Below are positions 36,195-45,713 of a stretch of 64,000 nt of DNA, piece by piece (the stretch's first letter is position 1; each line of letters begins with the position of its first letter). The DNA is taken from the NCBI RefSeq assembly GCF_000732485.2, contig NZ_JAQV02000013.1, forward strand, positions 1 through 64,000, read 5' to 3'. The position numbers and the translations under genes were made by a program. The DNA is from Bacillus sp. SJS (GTDB lineage: Bacteria; Bacillota; Bacilli; Bacillales; Bacillaceae). The notes under the pieces are model-generated. The model was not told the DNA's origin and ran no database searches. It worked only from the letters and a program-made list of their open reading frames with translations.

Positions 36195-37478
36195 CTATAC
36201 AGAATGAAAGATCATGCTTGCTAAAAAGAGCAAGGCAATTATATATAATGGAAAAGCGATTTCCTTTGAACGTTTCATCGCCATTTTCAAAATAGGATAA
36301 GCAATAAAACCGAAAGCCATTCCATCTACAATACTGTATGTGAGGGGAATCAGAGCAATAATCAGGAATGCAGGAAAGCTTTCAGAGAAATCCTGCAAGT
36401 CGATGTTCTGGATGTTCTGAATCATTAGTCCCCCGATTAAAATCAGAATTGGGGCAATCGCGGTATCAGGTATCAGTTTAATATAAGGCAGGAAAAGCAA
36501 GGATGCCAAAAATAATAAACCTGTCGTTATAGCGGTCAGCCCGGTTCTTCCGCCGGCAGATATTCCAGCAGCAGATTCAACGGTGCTTACCGTTGGACTT
36601 GTTCCTAAAAAACCTGATGTAATGGCTGAAATGGAATTCGCCTGAAGCGAACGTTTGAAACGGTCACCTCGTTTAATCATAGCAGTATGACCATGAACGA
36701 GTCCTACGTTTTCAAAAACGATAACCATAGTCAAAGAAAAAACACCGATCCAGAAAGCAAGGTCCGCTATTCCAGTGAATGAGATAGACCCAAGCACTTC
36801 AATGTAGCTGCTGAATCCTTTGGAACGTTCAGATGGCATTCCCGTGTTAAACAATCCGAAAGAAAAGGCAATCAATGTTCCTGCAAGTATGCTGATCAGG
36901 AAATGTCCCGGCACACCTCTGGCAAAAAGGACAACTGTCACAATCAGGGTCAATATCGATGCTATAACAGCAGGATCCGTTAAGTCCCCAAGCCGGACGA
37001 ACGTTGTTTCGCTCGCTTGCACAAGACCTGCTTTTTGAAGACCGATAAAGGTAAGGAAAATTCCAATTCCTACGGTGATGGCTTCTTTCAGAGAGGAGGG
37101 AATGGAAGCGGTTAGAAGCTCTGTCAGTTTTGTGAATGAAACGGCTGCAAACAGCGCCCCTGATATCACCACTACTGCCAATCCCTGCTGCCAGGGAATC
37201 CCCATTGATTGACAAATGGTATACGTAAATAATGCATTTACGCCCATGCCAGGTACTAAAATGATGGGGGTGTTTCCTATCAGTCCCATTAGCAGGCACC
37301 CTATAAAAGATGCGAGTACAGTGGCAATCATTCCTGCTTCAAGCGGAATGCCTGCATCTGAGAGAATAGATGCATTCACGGCAATAATGTAAACCGCTGT
37401 CAAGTACGATACAAGACCTGCGAGTACTTCCCGTTTAAACGTTGTTTCATTTTCTTTAAGCTGAAAAATTGATTTCAA
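36195..37478 (-). CDS. NCS2-family purine/pyrimidine permease
   Basis: About 427 residues with 12-14 transmembrane segments, of the AzgA-like (hypoxanthine/guanine or adenine) branch of NCS2: MGVNALFTYTI near residue 75, GTSPTVSTVESAAGISAGGRTG (split motif around residues 280-300) and FENVGLVHGH. It probably imports a purine base by proton symport. The start is taken as TTG at 37478 because AAGGAAGG lies 7 bases upstream; an ATG at 37502 is the alternative. I looked for a purine riboswitch upstream and saw none. Confidence 0.85.
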   Translation of the reverse strand: MKSIFQLKENETTFKREVLAGLVSYLTAVYIIAVNASILSDAGIPLEAGMIATVLASFIGCLLMGLIGNTPIILVPGMGVNALFTYTICQSMGIPWQQGLAVVVISGALFAAVSFTKLTELLTASIPSSLKEAITVGIGIFLTFIGLQKAGLVQASETTFVRLGDLTDPAVIASILTLIVTVVLFARGVPGHFLISILAGTLIAFSFGLFNTGMPSERSKGFSSYIEVLGSISFTGIADLAFWIGVFSLTMVIVFENVGLVHGHTAMIKRGDRFKRSLQANSISAITSGFLGTSPTVSTVESAAGISAGGRTGLTAITTGLLFLASLLFLPYIKLIPDTAIAPILILIGGLMIQNIQNIDLQDFSESFPAFLIIALIPLTYSIVDGMAFGFIAYPILKMAMKRSKEIAFPLYIIALLFLASMIFHSV

Positions 37479-37696
37479 CAGTAATCCTTCCTTGTTTGTC
37501 ATCCCTCGACCCAACCCGTACAATCGGCGATATGCCAATTCACATTAAGCATTATATCAGGAGGCCGCTGTTTTTGCACCTTCGTTTTTCACCAGTTATT
37601 GAAAAAGAATGTTAAAACTCCGTAAAGAGACAGGAAGCAGGACCGGTTGTATCGAATCATTCAAAGTTAGCCTATTCTGTTGGAGGTGCTGTATCC

Positions 37697-39028
37697 ATGC
37701 CTGAAATCAAGACCGCTTCAAATAAGGGATCTATGCTTAAGTCATCCTGGCCCATCTTCTTTTCCTTGCCAGTCTTATCCTGGGCCCTTTATGATTTTGC
37801 CAATACCATTTTCTCCTCCAATATGATCACGATATTTTTCCCCTTCTATTTGGAAGAAGCGATCGGAAGCAGTGAAAGAATGGATCAGATTGCGAGTACG
37901 TTTCTTTCTTATGCAAATGCCGCAGCTGGGATGTTTCTTGTATTGTTTTCACCGCTGTTTGGTGTTGAAATTGACCGGACCGGCAAAAAGAAAACATATA
38001 TCATCCGATTTACTGCTGTAACGGTCCTATGTACGGTGCTTATGGGAATCTTTGGTTCGGTCAAGCTGCCCGGAAGCCTGCTCGGTTTACCTGCTTCACT
38101 TGGTATGGTCGTCATCCTTTTTATCCTTGCAAAATTCTTTTATTCATCCAGTCTCATTTTTTACGATGCTATGATTACGGATGTGAGTAATGCGAAGAGC
38201 CTGCCGATCATTTCAGGGTTTGGGGTAGCGGTTGGTTATGTGGGAACCCTTGCAGGTCTGACTGTTTATCCATTCATAGGCGGTGAAAATTTTCATCTCG
38301 CCTTTATTCCAACGGCCATTCTCTTTGCTGTATTCACCCTGCCGCTTCTTTTTTTTACTAAGGATCAGCCCATACATAATCAGGAGCAGAAAAAGCATTT
38401 CATGAGCGGGTATAAAGAAATTTTTGAAACATTCAATGATTTGAAACGATACCGGCCTGCTTTTTTGTTTATGATTGCTTATTTTTTCATTAATGATGCT
38501 CTTGCGACGGCAATTGCGATGATGGCAATTTATGCGAAAACCATCGTCGGCTTCTCAAACAGCCAGTTCATTTTGCTTTACCTCGTTTCTACGATAGCAA
38601 GTATTGGCGGCTCCTTTCTATTTGGATTTATCACAAAAGCGCAAGGCGCAAAAAGAGCGGTTATGGCAGTAGGCTTTATCCTGATTGCTGCGCTTCTAAT
38701 TGCTGTGGCAGCAACTGAGCAGTGGATGTTCTGGATGGCAGGAAGCTTATTCGGCATATCACTTGGAGCGGTTTGGGTAACATCGAGAACGCTTATTGTG
38801 GAACTTACCCCTGAGGAAAAACGCGGACAATTTTTCGGTTTATTTGCTTTCTCCGGGAAAGTATCATCGGTAGTGGGACCATTCATTTATGGCACGATTA
38901 CACTGCTCCTCGCTGATTATGGCGATTTGGCAAGCAGGGCAGCACTGGCTTCATTAATGGTCATGGCTGCTGCGGGATTAGTCATTCATAACCGTATACC
39001 ATACACACGGCCATCGCTATTGGATTAG
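37697..39028 (+). CDS. MFS transporter, Atg22-like/UMF1 family
   Basis: 443 residues with about 12 transmembrane helices. The signature YDFANTIFSSNMITIFFPFY near residue 33 and YDAMITDVS are typical of the UMF1 branch named after yeast Atg22 vacuolar efflux proteins. The bacterial role is unknown; amino-acid or sugar-phosphate efflux is possible. It starts with ATG after GGAGGTG and is followed within 60 bases by a secreted-hydrolase-like gene. Confidence 0.8.
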   Translation: MPEIKTASNKGSMLKSSWPIFFSLPVLSWALYDFANTIFSSNMITIFFPFYLEEAIGSSERMDQIASTFLSYANAAAGMFLVLFSPLFGVEIDRTGKKKTYIIRFTAVTVLCTVLMGIFGSVKLPGSLLGLPASLGMVVILFILAKFFYSSSLIFYDAMITDVSNAKSLPIISGFGVAVGYVGTLAGLTVYPFIGGENFHLAFIPTAILFAVFTLPLLFFTKDQPIHNQEQKKHFMSGYKEIFETFNDLKRYRPAFLFMIAYFFINDALATAIAMMAIYAKTIVGFSNSQFILLYLVSTIASIGGSFLFGFITKAQGAKRAVMAVGFILIAALLIAVAATEQWMFWMAGSLFGISLGAVWVTSRTLIVELTPEEKRGQFFGLFAFSGKVSSVVGPFIYGTITLLLADYGDLASRAALASLMVMAAAGLVIHNRIPYTRPSLLD

Positions 39029-39086
39029 AACATGCCTCCTCCTGCATATACATGAAGTGATAAGCACCCGGGAGGACGTGAAAGGC

Positions 39087-39737
39087 ATGGCGCGCAAGGC
39101 TTGGGGAATTGATTCTGCCAAAAAGGCAGATCAGGACTTATATAATTGTGTGAAAAAATATTACGGTACCCCTGCATACTGGGGAAGGTACTTGGCTGAT
39201 GTTCCGGGAGTATCCAGAGGATTATCCAAGCTTGAGATAAGTTTTATTCACAGCAAGGGTATAAAGGTTTTGCCGATTTATAACGTCTTTGATCAAGCAA
39301 TACAATATGATAAAGGAGCGATCGCTGTCCGAAATGCTGTATTTCATGCCCGGCGTCTGGATATTGCAGAGGGTACAGTCATTTTTGCTAATATCGAGCA
39401 TTTTTTCTCGGTACAGCCGGAATGGATTGCAGCGTGGGCTGAAAAAATGTCAGAAACCGGCTATCGTCCAGGATTTTATCATGATCCGGTTAAAGGAGAT
39501 TTTTCTGAAGCGTATTGCGCTGCTGTTAGTAAAAACAGTAAAATTGCCAATCAGAGTATCCTTTGGAGTACAAGGCCTGAAACGGGAACAAGCAAGGAAT
39601 ATGAGGCACCTCCGTTTAATCCTGCAAAGCCTCCGTGCAAAGGGAATGTCTGGATTTGGCAATATGGAAGAGACGCTAAAAACTGCCCGATTGATACAAA
39701 TCTAGCAGATGACCGCCTTTTAAAATATTTATATTAA
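39087..39737 (+). CDS. DUF1906 glycoside-hydrolase-like protein
   Basis: 216 residues of the DUF1906 (Rv2525c-like, TIM-barrel) family: GIDSAKKADQDLY at the start, YWGRYLADVPGVSRGL, KVLPIYNVFDQA, and C-terminal VWIWQYGRD. DUF1906 proteins resemble GH25-type lysozymes and are thought to act on cell walls; activity is unproven. No signal peptide is visible, which is odd for a wall enzyme. The ATG at 39087 gives the family N-terminus (GGGAGG 11 bases upstream); an earlier GTG adds ten residues. Confidence 0.75.
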   Translation: MARKAWGIDSAKKADQDLYNCVKKYYGTPAYWGRYLADVPGVSRGLSKLEISFIHSKGIKVLPIYNVFDQAIQYDKGAIAVRNAVFHARRLDIAEGTVIFANIEHFFSVQPEWIAAWAEKMSETGYRPGFYHDPVKGDFSEAYCAAVSKNSKIANQSILWSTRPETGTSKEYEAPPFNPAKPPCKGNVWIWQYGRDAKNCPIDTNLADDRLLKYLY

Positions 39738-39818
39738 TGCTGTTAAGTTCAGATACTTCATCTCTAAGCAAAAACAGCCGATATAATCGCTATAACAGTC
39801 AATGGAAGGAAGAACAGC

Positions 39819-40724
39819 ATGGATATGAACAAAGGAATATTACTTGACAGCGGGACAAATGAATTGGAATTGGTTGAGTTTCTAATTGGAGAAAACCGCT
39901 TTGGTATTAATGTAATAAAAGTTAAAGAAATCATTCAGCCTGCTGAAGTAACAGTGGTGCCTCATTCTCATCCAAATATTGCAGGAATTATGGAACTCCG
40001 GGGTGAGGTGCTTCCTGTAATTCATACAGCAAAAGCTCTAAATTTACCTGATCAAGAACCAACGAGAGCCGACAAATTTATTGTTACCGAGTTTAATAAT
40101 CAAAAACTCATTTTTCACGTTCATGGAGTTACACAAATTCATCGGGTTACATGGGATCACATTGAGAAGCCTTCGTCCATGTACCAGGGACTTGAAGCTC
40201 ATGTTACAGGAGTGGTTCAGCTAAATGAGAAAATGGTATTAATGCTGGATTTCGAAAAAATAGTGGTAGATATTGATCCGTCTTCAGGCTTGACAATAGA
40301 CAGGATAAAGAAGCTTGGAAAAAGAGAGCGATCCGGCAAGAAAATAGTGGTTGCAGAAGATTCTCCGATGCTGAGGAAGCTTTTGAAAGAAACGCTGGAA
40401 GAGGCTGGATTTTCAGAAGTGGAGTTTTTCGAAAACGGAAGAGATGCGCTTGAATTTCTTGAGAATATGGCGTCTGCTGACGGCCCGATGCGTGATCGCA
40501 TTCAGCTTGTTATCACGGATATTGAGATGCCGCAGATGGACGGGCATCATTTGACAAAGAGGATTAAAGAGAACACCAGGCTGCAAGAGCTTCCGGTCAT
40601 TATTTTTTCTTCCTTAATTACAAACGATTTAATGCATAAAGGTGTAAAGGTTGGAGCTGCTGCTCAGGTAAGCAAACCAGAGATTGATAAGCTGGTTGCA
40701 TTAATTGATCAATTTATCTTATAG
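39819..40724 (+). CDS. cheV: Chemotaxis coupling protein CheV
   Basis: 301 residues fusing a CheW-like coupling domain (1-155) to a response-regulator receiver (175-300) with phospho-acceptor D234 in ITDIEMPQMDG and a conserved SPEIDK-type switch lysine region (SKPEIDK). CheV links receptors to CheA and aids adaptation when phosphorylated. Length equals B. subtilis CheV, and the downstream neighbourhood (ykyB, ykuD, ykuE) matches. Single gene with ribosome site GGAAGGA. Confidence 0.95.
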   Translation: MDMNKGILLDSGTNELELVEFLIGENRFGINVIKVKEIIQPAEVTVVPHSHPNIAGIMELRGEVLPVIHTAKALNLPDQEPTRADKFIVTEFNNQKLIFHVHGVTQIHRVTWDHIEKPSSMYQGLEAHVTGVVQLNEKMVLMLDFEKIVVDIDPSSGLTIDRIKKLGKRERSGKKIVVAEDSPMLRKLLKETLEEAGFSEVEFFENGRDALEFLENMASADGPMRDRIQLVITDIEMPQMDGHHLTKRIKENTRLQELPVIIFSSLITNDLMHKGVKVGAAAQVSKPEIDKLVALIDQFIL

Positions 40725-40899
40725 TTAGGCTATGCTAGAGAATGATACTATAATAAGGCGATTTTTTACATAGGTATTTACTATGCTTAATCTTCTTCGA
40801 ATCAGAGAGAAGGAAATTAAAAAATCTGACCTGCACTAGATTCCGCTTTTAACTGGATTTTTCTTCAAAGCTGCACATGATTAAGAAAGAGAGGATGGG

Positions 40900-41457
40900 A
40901 TGTGGATGATAAGCGAAGCGAAGAGGTTTGCAGAATTTGCGCATAGGGGCCAGGTGCGCAAATTGTCCGGAGTCCCATACTTTGTTCACGTTGAAAACAC
41001 CGCGACCATCCTGCTCAAAGCAGGAGCTTCTGAGGAATTAGTCGCAGCAGGATATCTTCATGATATTGTGGAAGATACAGATACTAAACTCGATGATATT
41101 AAAGAAAAATTCGGATCTGCTGTGGCAGCACTGGTGGCCTTTAATACGGAAGATAAAACAAAATCCTGGGAAGAACGCAAACAAGCTACAATTGATCACG
41201 CAGCATCCGCAAGCCTGGAAGAAAAAATGCTGTTAGCTGCAGATAAATTAGATAATCTTAAAAGCATAGATCATGAGATAATAAAATACGGGGATCAGGT
41301 GTGGCAGCACTTTAGCAGAGGGAAGGAACAGCAGGCTTGGTATTACAGCCAGGTTGTGCAGCAGCTGTACGCAAATTTAAAGCCAGAAGAGGTTCCTACG
41401 TATTTTTATTCGCTTCAAAGGCTTCAGAAGAGGCTGTTCTCTGAGACAATAAAGTAA
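40900..41457 (+). CDS. HD-domain hydrolase, SpoT/MESH1-like
   Basis: 185 residues, a single HD domain. The motif set is that of the Rel/SpoT hydrolase half: AHRGQVRKLSGVPYFVH with H30, LHDIVEDT with H54-D55 and E58-D59, and LLAADKLDNLKS with D115. Stand-alone proteins of this kind (small alarmone hydrolases, MESH1-like) remove the 3'-pyrophosphate of (p)ppGpp. Function is inferred from these motifs and not from synteny. AAGAGAGGA precedes the ATG, and a strong terminator shared with ykyB follows. Confidence 0.75.
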   Translation: MWMISEAKRFAEFAHRGQVRKLSGVPYFVHVENTATILLKAGASEELVAAGYLHDIVEDTDTKLDDIKEKFGSAVAALVAFNTEDKTKSWEERKQATIDHAASASLEEKMLLAADKLDNLKSIDHEIIKYGDQVWQHFSRGKEQQAWYYSQVVQQLYANLKPEEVPTYFYSLQRLQKRLFSETIK

Positions 41458-41484
41458 AGCCGCGCAAATGATTGCGCGGCTTTT
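41456..41484. terminator. Bidirectional terminator, HD gene / ykyB
   Basis: AAAGCCGCGCAA pairs with TTGCGCGGCTTT around a 4-base loop between convergent genes. Confidence 0.9.
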
Positions 41485-41948
41485 TAATAATGTTCGCCAA
41501 GTTTTTTAAATACAGGTTTCACGTATGTACGGGCTTGCTGCACGGGCTTACTTGTCTTTTCTTCCCTTATTCCAGTATACATCTGAAGCAAATCTTTTGC
41601 TTTTTGCAATGACAAATGGGTTTTAGGGTTGCGATACGATTGGTTGAGTGCACCTAAGTGCGGTAGTTGATGAAAATCTTCTTTTGTAGGGGGCATGTGA
41701 AAGTAATAGGAGCCTGCACATACTAAAACATCAGACTGCTGTTTGCTGAATTTGGGGTTTTGAGAAAAGTGGAGCCCTCTCTTTTCGGCCTTGCCTTCAG
41801 AAATTAATTTTATCAGGGCTTTTTTCTTTAAAAAATAAAGGAATTTAGGGTTTGTAGCTGTTTTTGCATGACGGTTAACGGTATATATGGCTTTTGCAAT
41901 ATTGTCAGCTGTCATGGGCAGGGATTGTTCCTTCTGTCTATCCATCAT
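41484..41948 (-). CDS. ykyB: YkyB-like protein
   Basis: 154 residues, the length of B. subtilis YkyB, with the conserved core NIAKAIYTVNRHAKTATNPK, GLHFSQNP, YYFHMPPTKEDF and PVFKKLGEHY. No catalytic motif is known. The start at 41948 is set by AAGGAG 7 bases upstream; a longer reading adds a 30-residue unrelated leader. It sits next to an HD-GYP gene transcribed the same way, 86 bases upstream. Confidence 0.88.
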   Translation of the reverse strand: MMDRQKEQSLPMTADNIAKAIYTVNRHAKTATNPKFLYFLKKKALIKLISEGKAEKRGLHFSQNPKFSKQQSDVLVCAGSYYFHMPPTKEDFHQLPHLGALNQSYRNPKTHLSLQKAKDLLQMYTGIREEKTSKPVQQARTYVKPVFKKLGEHY

Positions 41949-42034
41949 ACGAAATCTCCTTAATATTCCATTTATAATAACTGGTTTAGTACAATTATAC
42001 GGAACCTTGAAATAAATGCAACCAGGGAGGAGAA

Positions 42035-43543
42035 TCACGAACTAACTTCTTCCCCCAAATAACCTTGATTTTCCATGTGCTCTAAAAACAGGTCAGTATA
42101 TTTCGGATCCCACTGTGTACCTTTTCCTTCACGGAGAATAGAAAGGGCTTTGGAGACCGGCATACCTTTACGGTAGGGACGGTCAGAGGTCATGGCATCA
42201 TAGGCGTCAGCAACCGCAAGAATTCTGCCGAATTTAGGGATGTTCTCGCCCTTAAGCCCCTCTGGATACCCTTTGCCATCATATCTTTCATGATGGTATT
42301 TGACACCTGGAATTAGGGGAGCCATTGCAGAAGCCGGCTCTACATTGGCGAGAATATTTGCTCCAATGACCGGATGAAGCTTAATTTCTTCAAATTCCTC
42401 TTCTGTAAGCCTTCCGTCTTTTAATAAGATACTGTCCTTTATTCCGATTTTGCCGATATCATGCAGCAGGGCGGTTTTCTTCAGCAAATCTAATTCTTCT
42501 TTACTCATACCCGAATGTTCACCAATAATAAACGCGTATTCGGCAACCCGGATGGAATGGCCCGCTGTATATAGATCCTTTGCATCTAAAGTCATAGCAA
42601 GAGTCCTGAATAGACTTTCCGTCAGAAGACTGTTTATACGGTCCTTTGCTTTCAGTCCTTCCAGCATCTGATTATAGCCAGCGATAAGCCGGGAGAATTC
42701 ATCTGAATAAACTTCATTCCGGTATTCATATTTTCCTTTTTTAACGAGACGCATTCCTTTCTCAAGGCTTGCTATCGGTTCGCCTATATCCTTCAGCAAG
42801 AGAAAACATACAAAGGATGAAAATGCAATGGACATAAACATAACAATTGCTGCCCAGCTCCAGTACTCCTGGGTCATTTCAGCAGCAGCCTCGGAAAGGT
42901 GTACTTGGGTTGCCAAACTGAAGAGGAGGAGGGGGAAAATGCCGATATATATGGCCGTGAATAAAACCTTGCTTCGAATGGATGTATATATCTTGGAAGG
43001 CTGTGCCAAATCCTGATCATACAGCATGAGTGCCCTTTTTCTAAGGTCATAAAGCAAAGGCTTGATGGAACTGGTCGTCAGAAAATATTCGATGACACTA
43101 TGCATACCGGCTATAAGAATGGCCCCAACCATTGCAAGTATCATATAGTACGATGGAAAGCTGAATAAACCTAATTGATACAAATAGACAGCTAGGGAGA
43201 AACCAGGCAGTGAAAAGCCAAGCAAATGGGGGATATTGATCCTGAAGATTGTACGCAAAGGAAATCTGTGTACTTGATCAAATGCTTTTTTGATTTCCTC
43301 TAGAGAAGCATCATGCTGGAGACCTGTTTTGATCGGTATTAGCTGGAACTTAAGAAACACAATATCGGAAGCGATCATACACAGAAAAGAAATCATCATA
43401 ATACCAAACAAAAGAAGTATTTCTTTTGGAGTGATTGAAATGGTAGAAAAAATAAAAACAGAGCCTACACCAAAAACTGCAATCAGTGAGCCGGCAATAT
43501 AGTTCGAAATTACCTTTTTAATAAAATTTGCATAAGTCTTCAA
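42035..43543 (-). CDS. Membrane HD-GYP c-di-GMP phosphodiesterase
   Basis: 502 residues. About six transmembrane helices (residues 10-265) lead into a HAMP-like linker (about 265-310). The HD-GYP domain (about 315-490) has LLHDIGKIGI and HHERYDGKGYP plus DAYDAMTSDRPYRKG. HD-GYP enzymes degrade c-di-GMP to GMP; the key HD and GYP residues are intact. The membrane part probably senses a signal but matches no domain I can name. Its direction and position suggest possible co-transcription with ykyB. Confidence 0.85.
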   Translation of the reverse strand: MKTYANFIKKVISNYIAGSLIAVFGVGSVFIFSTISITPKEILLLFGIMMISFLCMIASDIVFLKFQLIPIKTGLQHDASLEEIKKAFDQVHRFPLRTIFRINIPHLLGFSLPGFSLAVYLYQLGLFSFPSYYMILAMVGAILIAGMHSVIEYFLTTSSIKPLLYDLRKRALMLYDQDLAQPSKIYTSIRSKVLFTAIYIGIFPLLLFSLATQVHLSEAAAEMTQEYWSWAAIVMFMSIAFSSFVCFLLLKDIGEPIASLEKGMRLVKKGKYEYRNEVYSDEFSRLIAGYNQMLEGLKAKDRINSLLTESLFRTLAMTLDAKDLYTAGHSIRVAEYAFIIGEHSGMSKEELDLLKKTALLHDIGKIGIKDSILLKDGRLTEEEFEEIKLHPVIGANILANVEPASAMAPLIPGVKYHHERYDGKGYPEGLKGENIPKFGRILAVADAYDAMTSDRPYRKGMPVSKALSILREGKGTQWDPKYTDLFLEHMENQGYLGEEVSS

Positions 43544-43630
43544 TATTTCACAACCTTTGGAAGCAATAGCATGATATCCCTAATTATACTAAATTCGACA
43601 AGGATATTCATTACTAAAAATAATAAAAAA

Positions 43631-43655
43631 ACGGCTGATATCGAATCAGCCGTCT
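43631..43655 (-). terminator. Terminator of the MFS gene (ykuC-like)
   Basis: ACGGCTGAT pairs with ATCAGCCGT; on the minus strand a T-rich run follows (complement of the A tract at 43621-43630). Confidence 0.8.
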
Positions 43656-43656
43656 A

Positions 43657-44952
43657 TTATATAGTGTTCATTGTTTTTTTAGCTTTTTTTTCGCGGAGAT
43701 TTTTCCGTTTTTCTTCCAGGTCTGCCTGCTCGCTGAGTTTAGGGAGCGTTAGCGCATAGAAGATAAAAACAAGAAAAATTACGGAAGCCATTCCATAATA
43801 AATATAATCAATCGTTTCAATGAATTTAGGGAAAACAAGAGCGATGAATCCTAAAGTCAGTGATTGTGCTGTCATCATAAGCGGATCAATCCATCCGCTT
43901 ACTCTTCCCATTAGCTTAGGATTCACAATTTTAGGCATCCAGCCGCCAATTGCAATATTTATCGGACCTAAGCATATGCCAATAAAGAAAACAGCTGTTA
44001 AGTATACCCATAAATGGTCGGTAAAGCCCAGAAGAACAATGAGTGCTGAAGCCGCCAGGATGGGAACGATCATCATGAGGTGAGGTTTAATTCTTTTTTC
44101 AATGAATGTTGCAATCGCACTGCCGGCAAGAAGGCCGACTCCGAGCGATATGGCAAAAAATGAAGCATACCATTCGTAATTTTCAGGTGATAACTTGTAT
44201 TTCATTGTAAACATCGGGAGTATAGCAAAACCCCCGTTAACAAATCCAAATACAAAGAACCCAAAAATGATGACAGCTAGAAGCTTGTTTTGAATGATAT
44301 AAACAATTCCATCTTTAAAATCCTTGAAAGATGTTTTGAAATTAATGTCCTTCCAGTTAGGGCTGCCATTTGGAAGTCTTGCACCTTTTGGAATTTTGCA
44401 TGCTCTGATTAATAATGCAGAGATTACAAAGCTAATAAAATCAATAACAACTGCACCATGAATCCCAATCGTTTTGTATGCAATTGCGCCAAGGCCGACG
44501 CCAAACACCATAAATAAACTAAAAAGGATTTGGTTCAAACCAGCTGCCTGTGCGTATTGTTCCTTCTTTAATATTCCCTGAACGAGGCTGTTTTCAGCCG
44601 GGAAGAAAAATTTCGTAACAGCACTTCTTAAAAATAGAATAAAAAAGATGAGAGGAATTGAATTCAGAAACAGAGCTCCGAATAGGACAACACTAAGCCC
44701 GGCACGGATCCAGTCACAATTTTCAGCTACTTTTTTTCTGTCAAACCGGTCTGCTACAACTCCTACTACAAAGAATACAAAGATAGTCGGGAGAGAGTAC
44801 ATAAGCTCTGCAAGCGTCGCATAATAGGGCTGGCTGCTGAAATGCTCCAGCATGTAAAAAGCAAAGGCCATGTTGCCTATGGTTGTACCCATTTGCGAGG
44901 AAAGGGCTGCAAAAAAGAGCTTTACGAAATTAGGATTCTTAAAAATCTCCAT
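43657..44952 (-). CDS. MFS transporter, YkuC-like
   Basis: 431 residues with 12 predicted transmembrane helices and motif A-like VADRFDRKK after TM2. It falls in the MFS group often annotated as enterobactin/macrolide exporter-like (MefA/EntS type); the substrate is unknown. Its length and place between ykyB and ykuD agree with B. subtilis ykuC, so it may be that ortholog. A lysine-rich cytoplasmic C-terminal tail (KRKNLREKKAKK) is present. Confidence 0.8.
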   Translation of the reverse strand: MEIFKNPNFVKLFFAALSSQMGTTIGNMAFAFYMLEHFSSQPYYATLAELMYSLPTIFVFFVVGVVADRFDRKKVAENCDWIRAGLSVVLFGALFLNSIPLIFFILFLRSAVTKFFFPAENSLVQGILKKEQYAQAAGLNQILFSLFMVFGVGLGAIAYKTIGIHGAVVIDFISFVISALLIRACKIPKGARLPNGSPNWKDINFKTSFKDFKDGIVYIIQNKLLAVIIFGFFVFGFVNGGFAILPMFTMKYKLSPENYEWYASFFAISLGVGLLAGSAIATFIEKRIKPHLMMIVPILAASALIVLLGFTDHLWVYLTAVFFIGICLGPINIAIGGWMPKIVNPKLMGRVSGWIDPLMMTAQSLTLGFIALVFPKFIETIDYIYYGMASVIFLVFIFYALTLPKLSEQADLEEKRKNLREKKAKKTMNTI

Positions 44953-45068
44953 TCAAACGCTCCTATTCACCTTTAAGTCCAATCAATTGTTATTATAAGT
45001 GATTCAATCTTTTTTTAACATGGAATGTTTGTAAATTTTTAACTACAAAATTCTTTACATCGGCCCAT

Positions 45069-45563
45069 CTAGCCGATGATGGACACTCGTGTACCATTCG
45101 GAACCGCAGCAGCTAACTCAAGAACATCTTTATTATACATTCTTATACACCCTTTTGAAACGGATTGACCTATGGAAGAAGGGTTATTTGTACCGTGTAT
45201 TCCGTAACCTGCTTTTGATAAGGAAAGCCACATCACTCCGTAGGGACCGCCGGGACTCGGCTCTCTGTTCACAATAACAAATTCTCCAGTAGGTGTACTA
45301 TACAGCATGCGTCCGGTAGCAATCGGATATTGCTTTACTAAAATTCCGTTTTTGTAAAGCCCCAGCTTTTTTTTGCTGATCGATACAGCAATATGATAAG
45401 GAATCGTTTTCGGATCACGAAGACCGGGAATGAAAAGCGATCTGCCTGGTGAGAGGGCAGACTGAACTGTGAGACCATTGGCTTTTGCCAGTGCCTCAGG
45501 ACTGATTCTGAAATCTTTTGCGATAGAACTTACTGTTTCTAAAGCCTTGACCGTATAAATCAA
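45069..45563 (-). CDS. ykuD: L,D-transpeptidase YkuD
   Basis: 164 residues: an N-terminal LysM module (about 1-48, [16 protein letters not shown]) and a YkuD catalytic domain with H123 (GIHGTN) and C139 in the S-x-G-C-I-R-M signature (SKGCIRM). It forms 3-3 peptide crosslinks in peptidoglycan; the B. subtilis protein is found in spores. There is no signal peptide, as for YkuD. It is divergent from ppx-ppk. Confidence 0.94.
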   Translation of the reverse strand: MIYTVKALETVSSIAKDFRISPEALAKANGLTVQSALSPGRSLFIPGLRDPKTIPYHIAVSISKKKLGLYKNGILVKQYPIATGRMLYSTPTGEFVIVNREPSPGGPYGVMWLSLSKAGYGIHGTNNPSSIGQSVSKGCIRMYNKDVLELAAAVPNGTRVSIIG

Positions 45564-45713
45564 TCATAATCTCCCCCTTGCTGCGTCATAATGAGTGCCC
45601 ATGGAAACAAAATATGCAAATGCATCCGTTTGTTTCCTTCTGGGAATGAAGTCAATAGTGCAGATTATGGTATAATGAGGTGCAAAATTCATATTGAATT
45701 AAGGGTGTTTAAA

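Noticed and set aside
37479-37696. Purine riboswitch upstream of the NCS2 permease
   Set aside because: I searched the minus-strand leader for the conserved purine-riboswitch core and saw no matching three-way junction.
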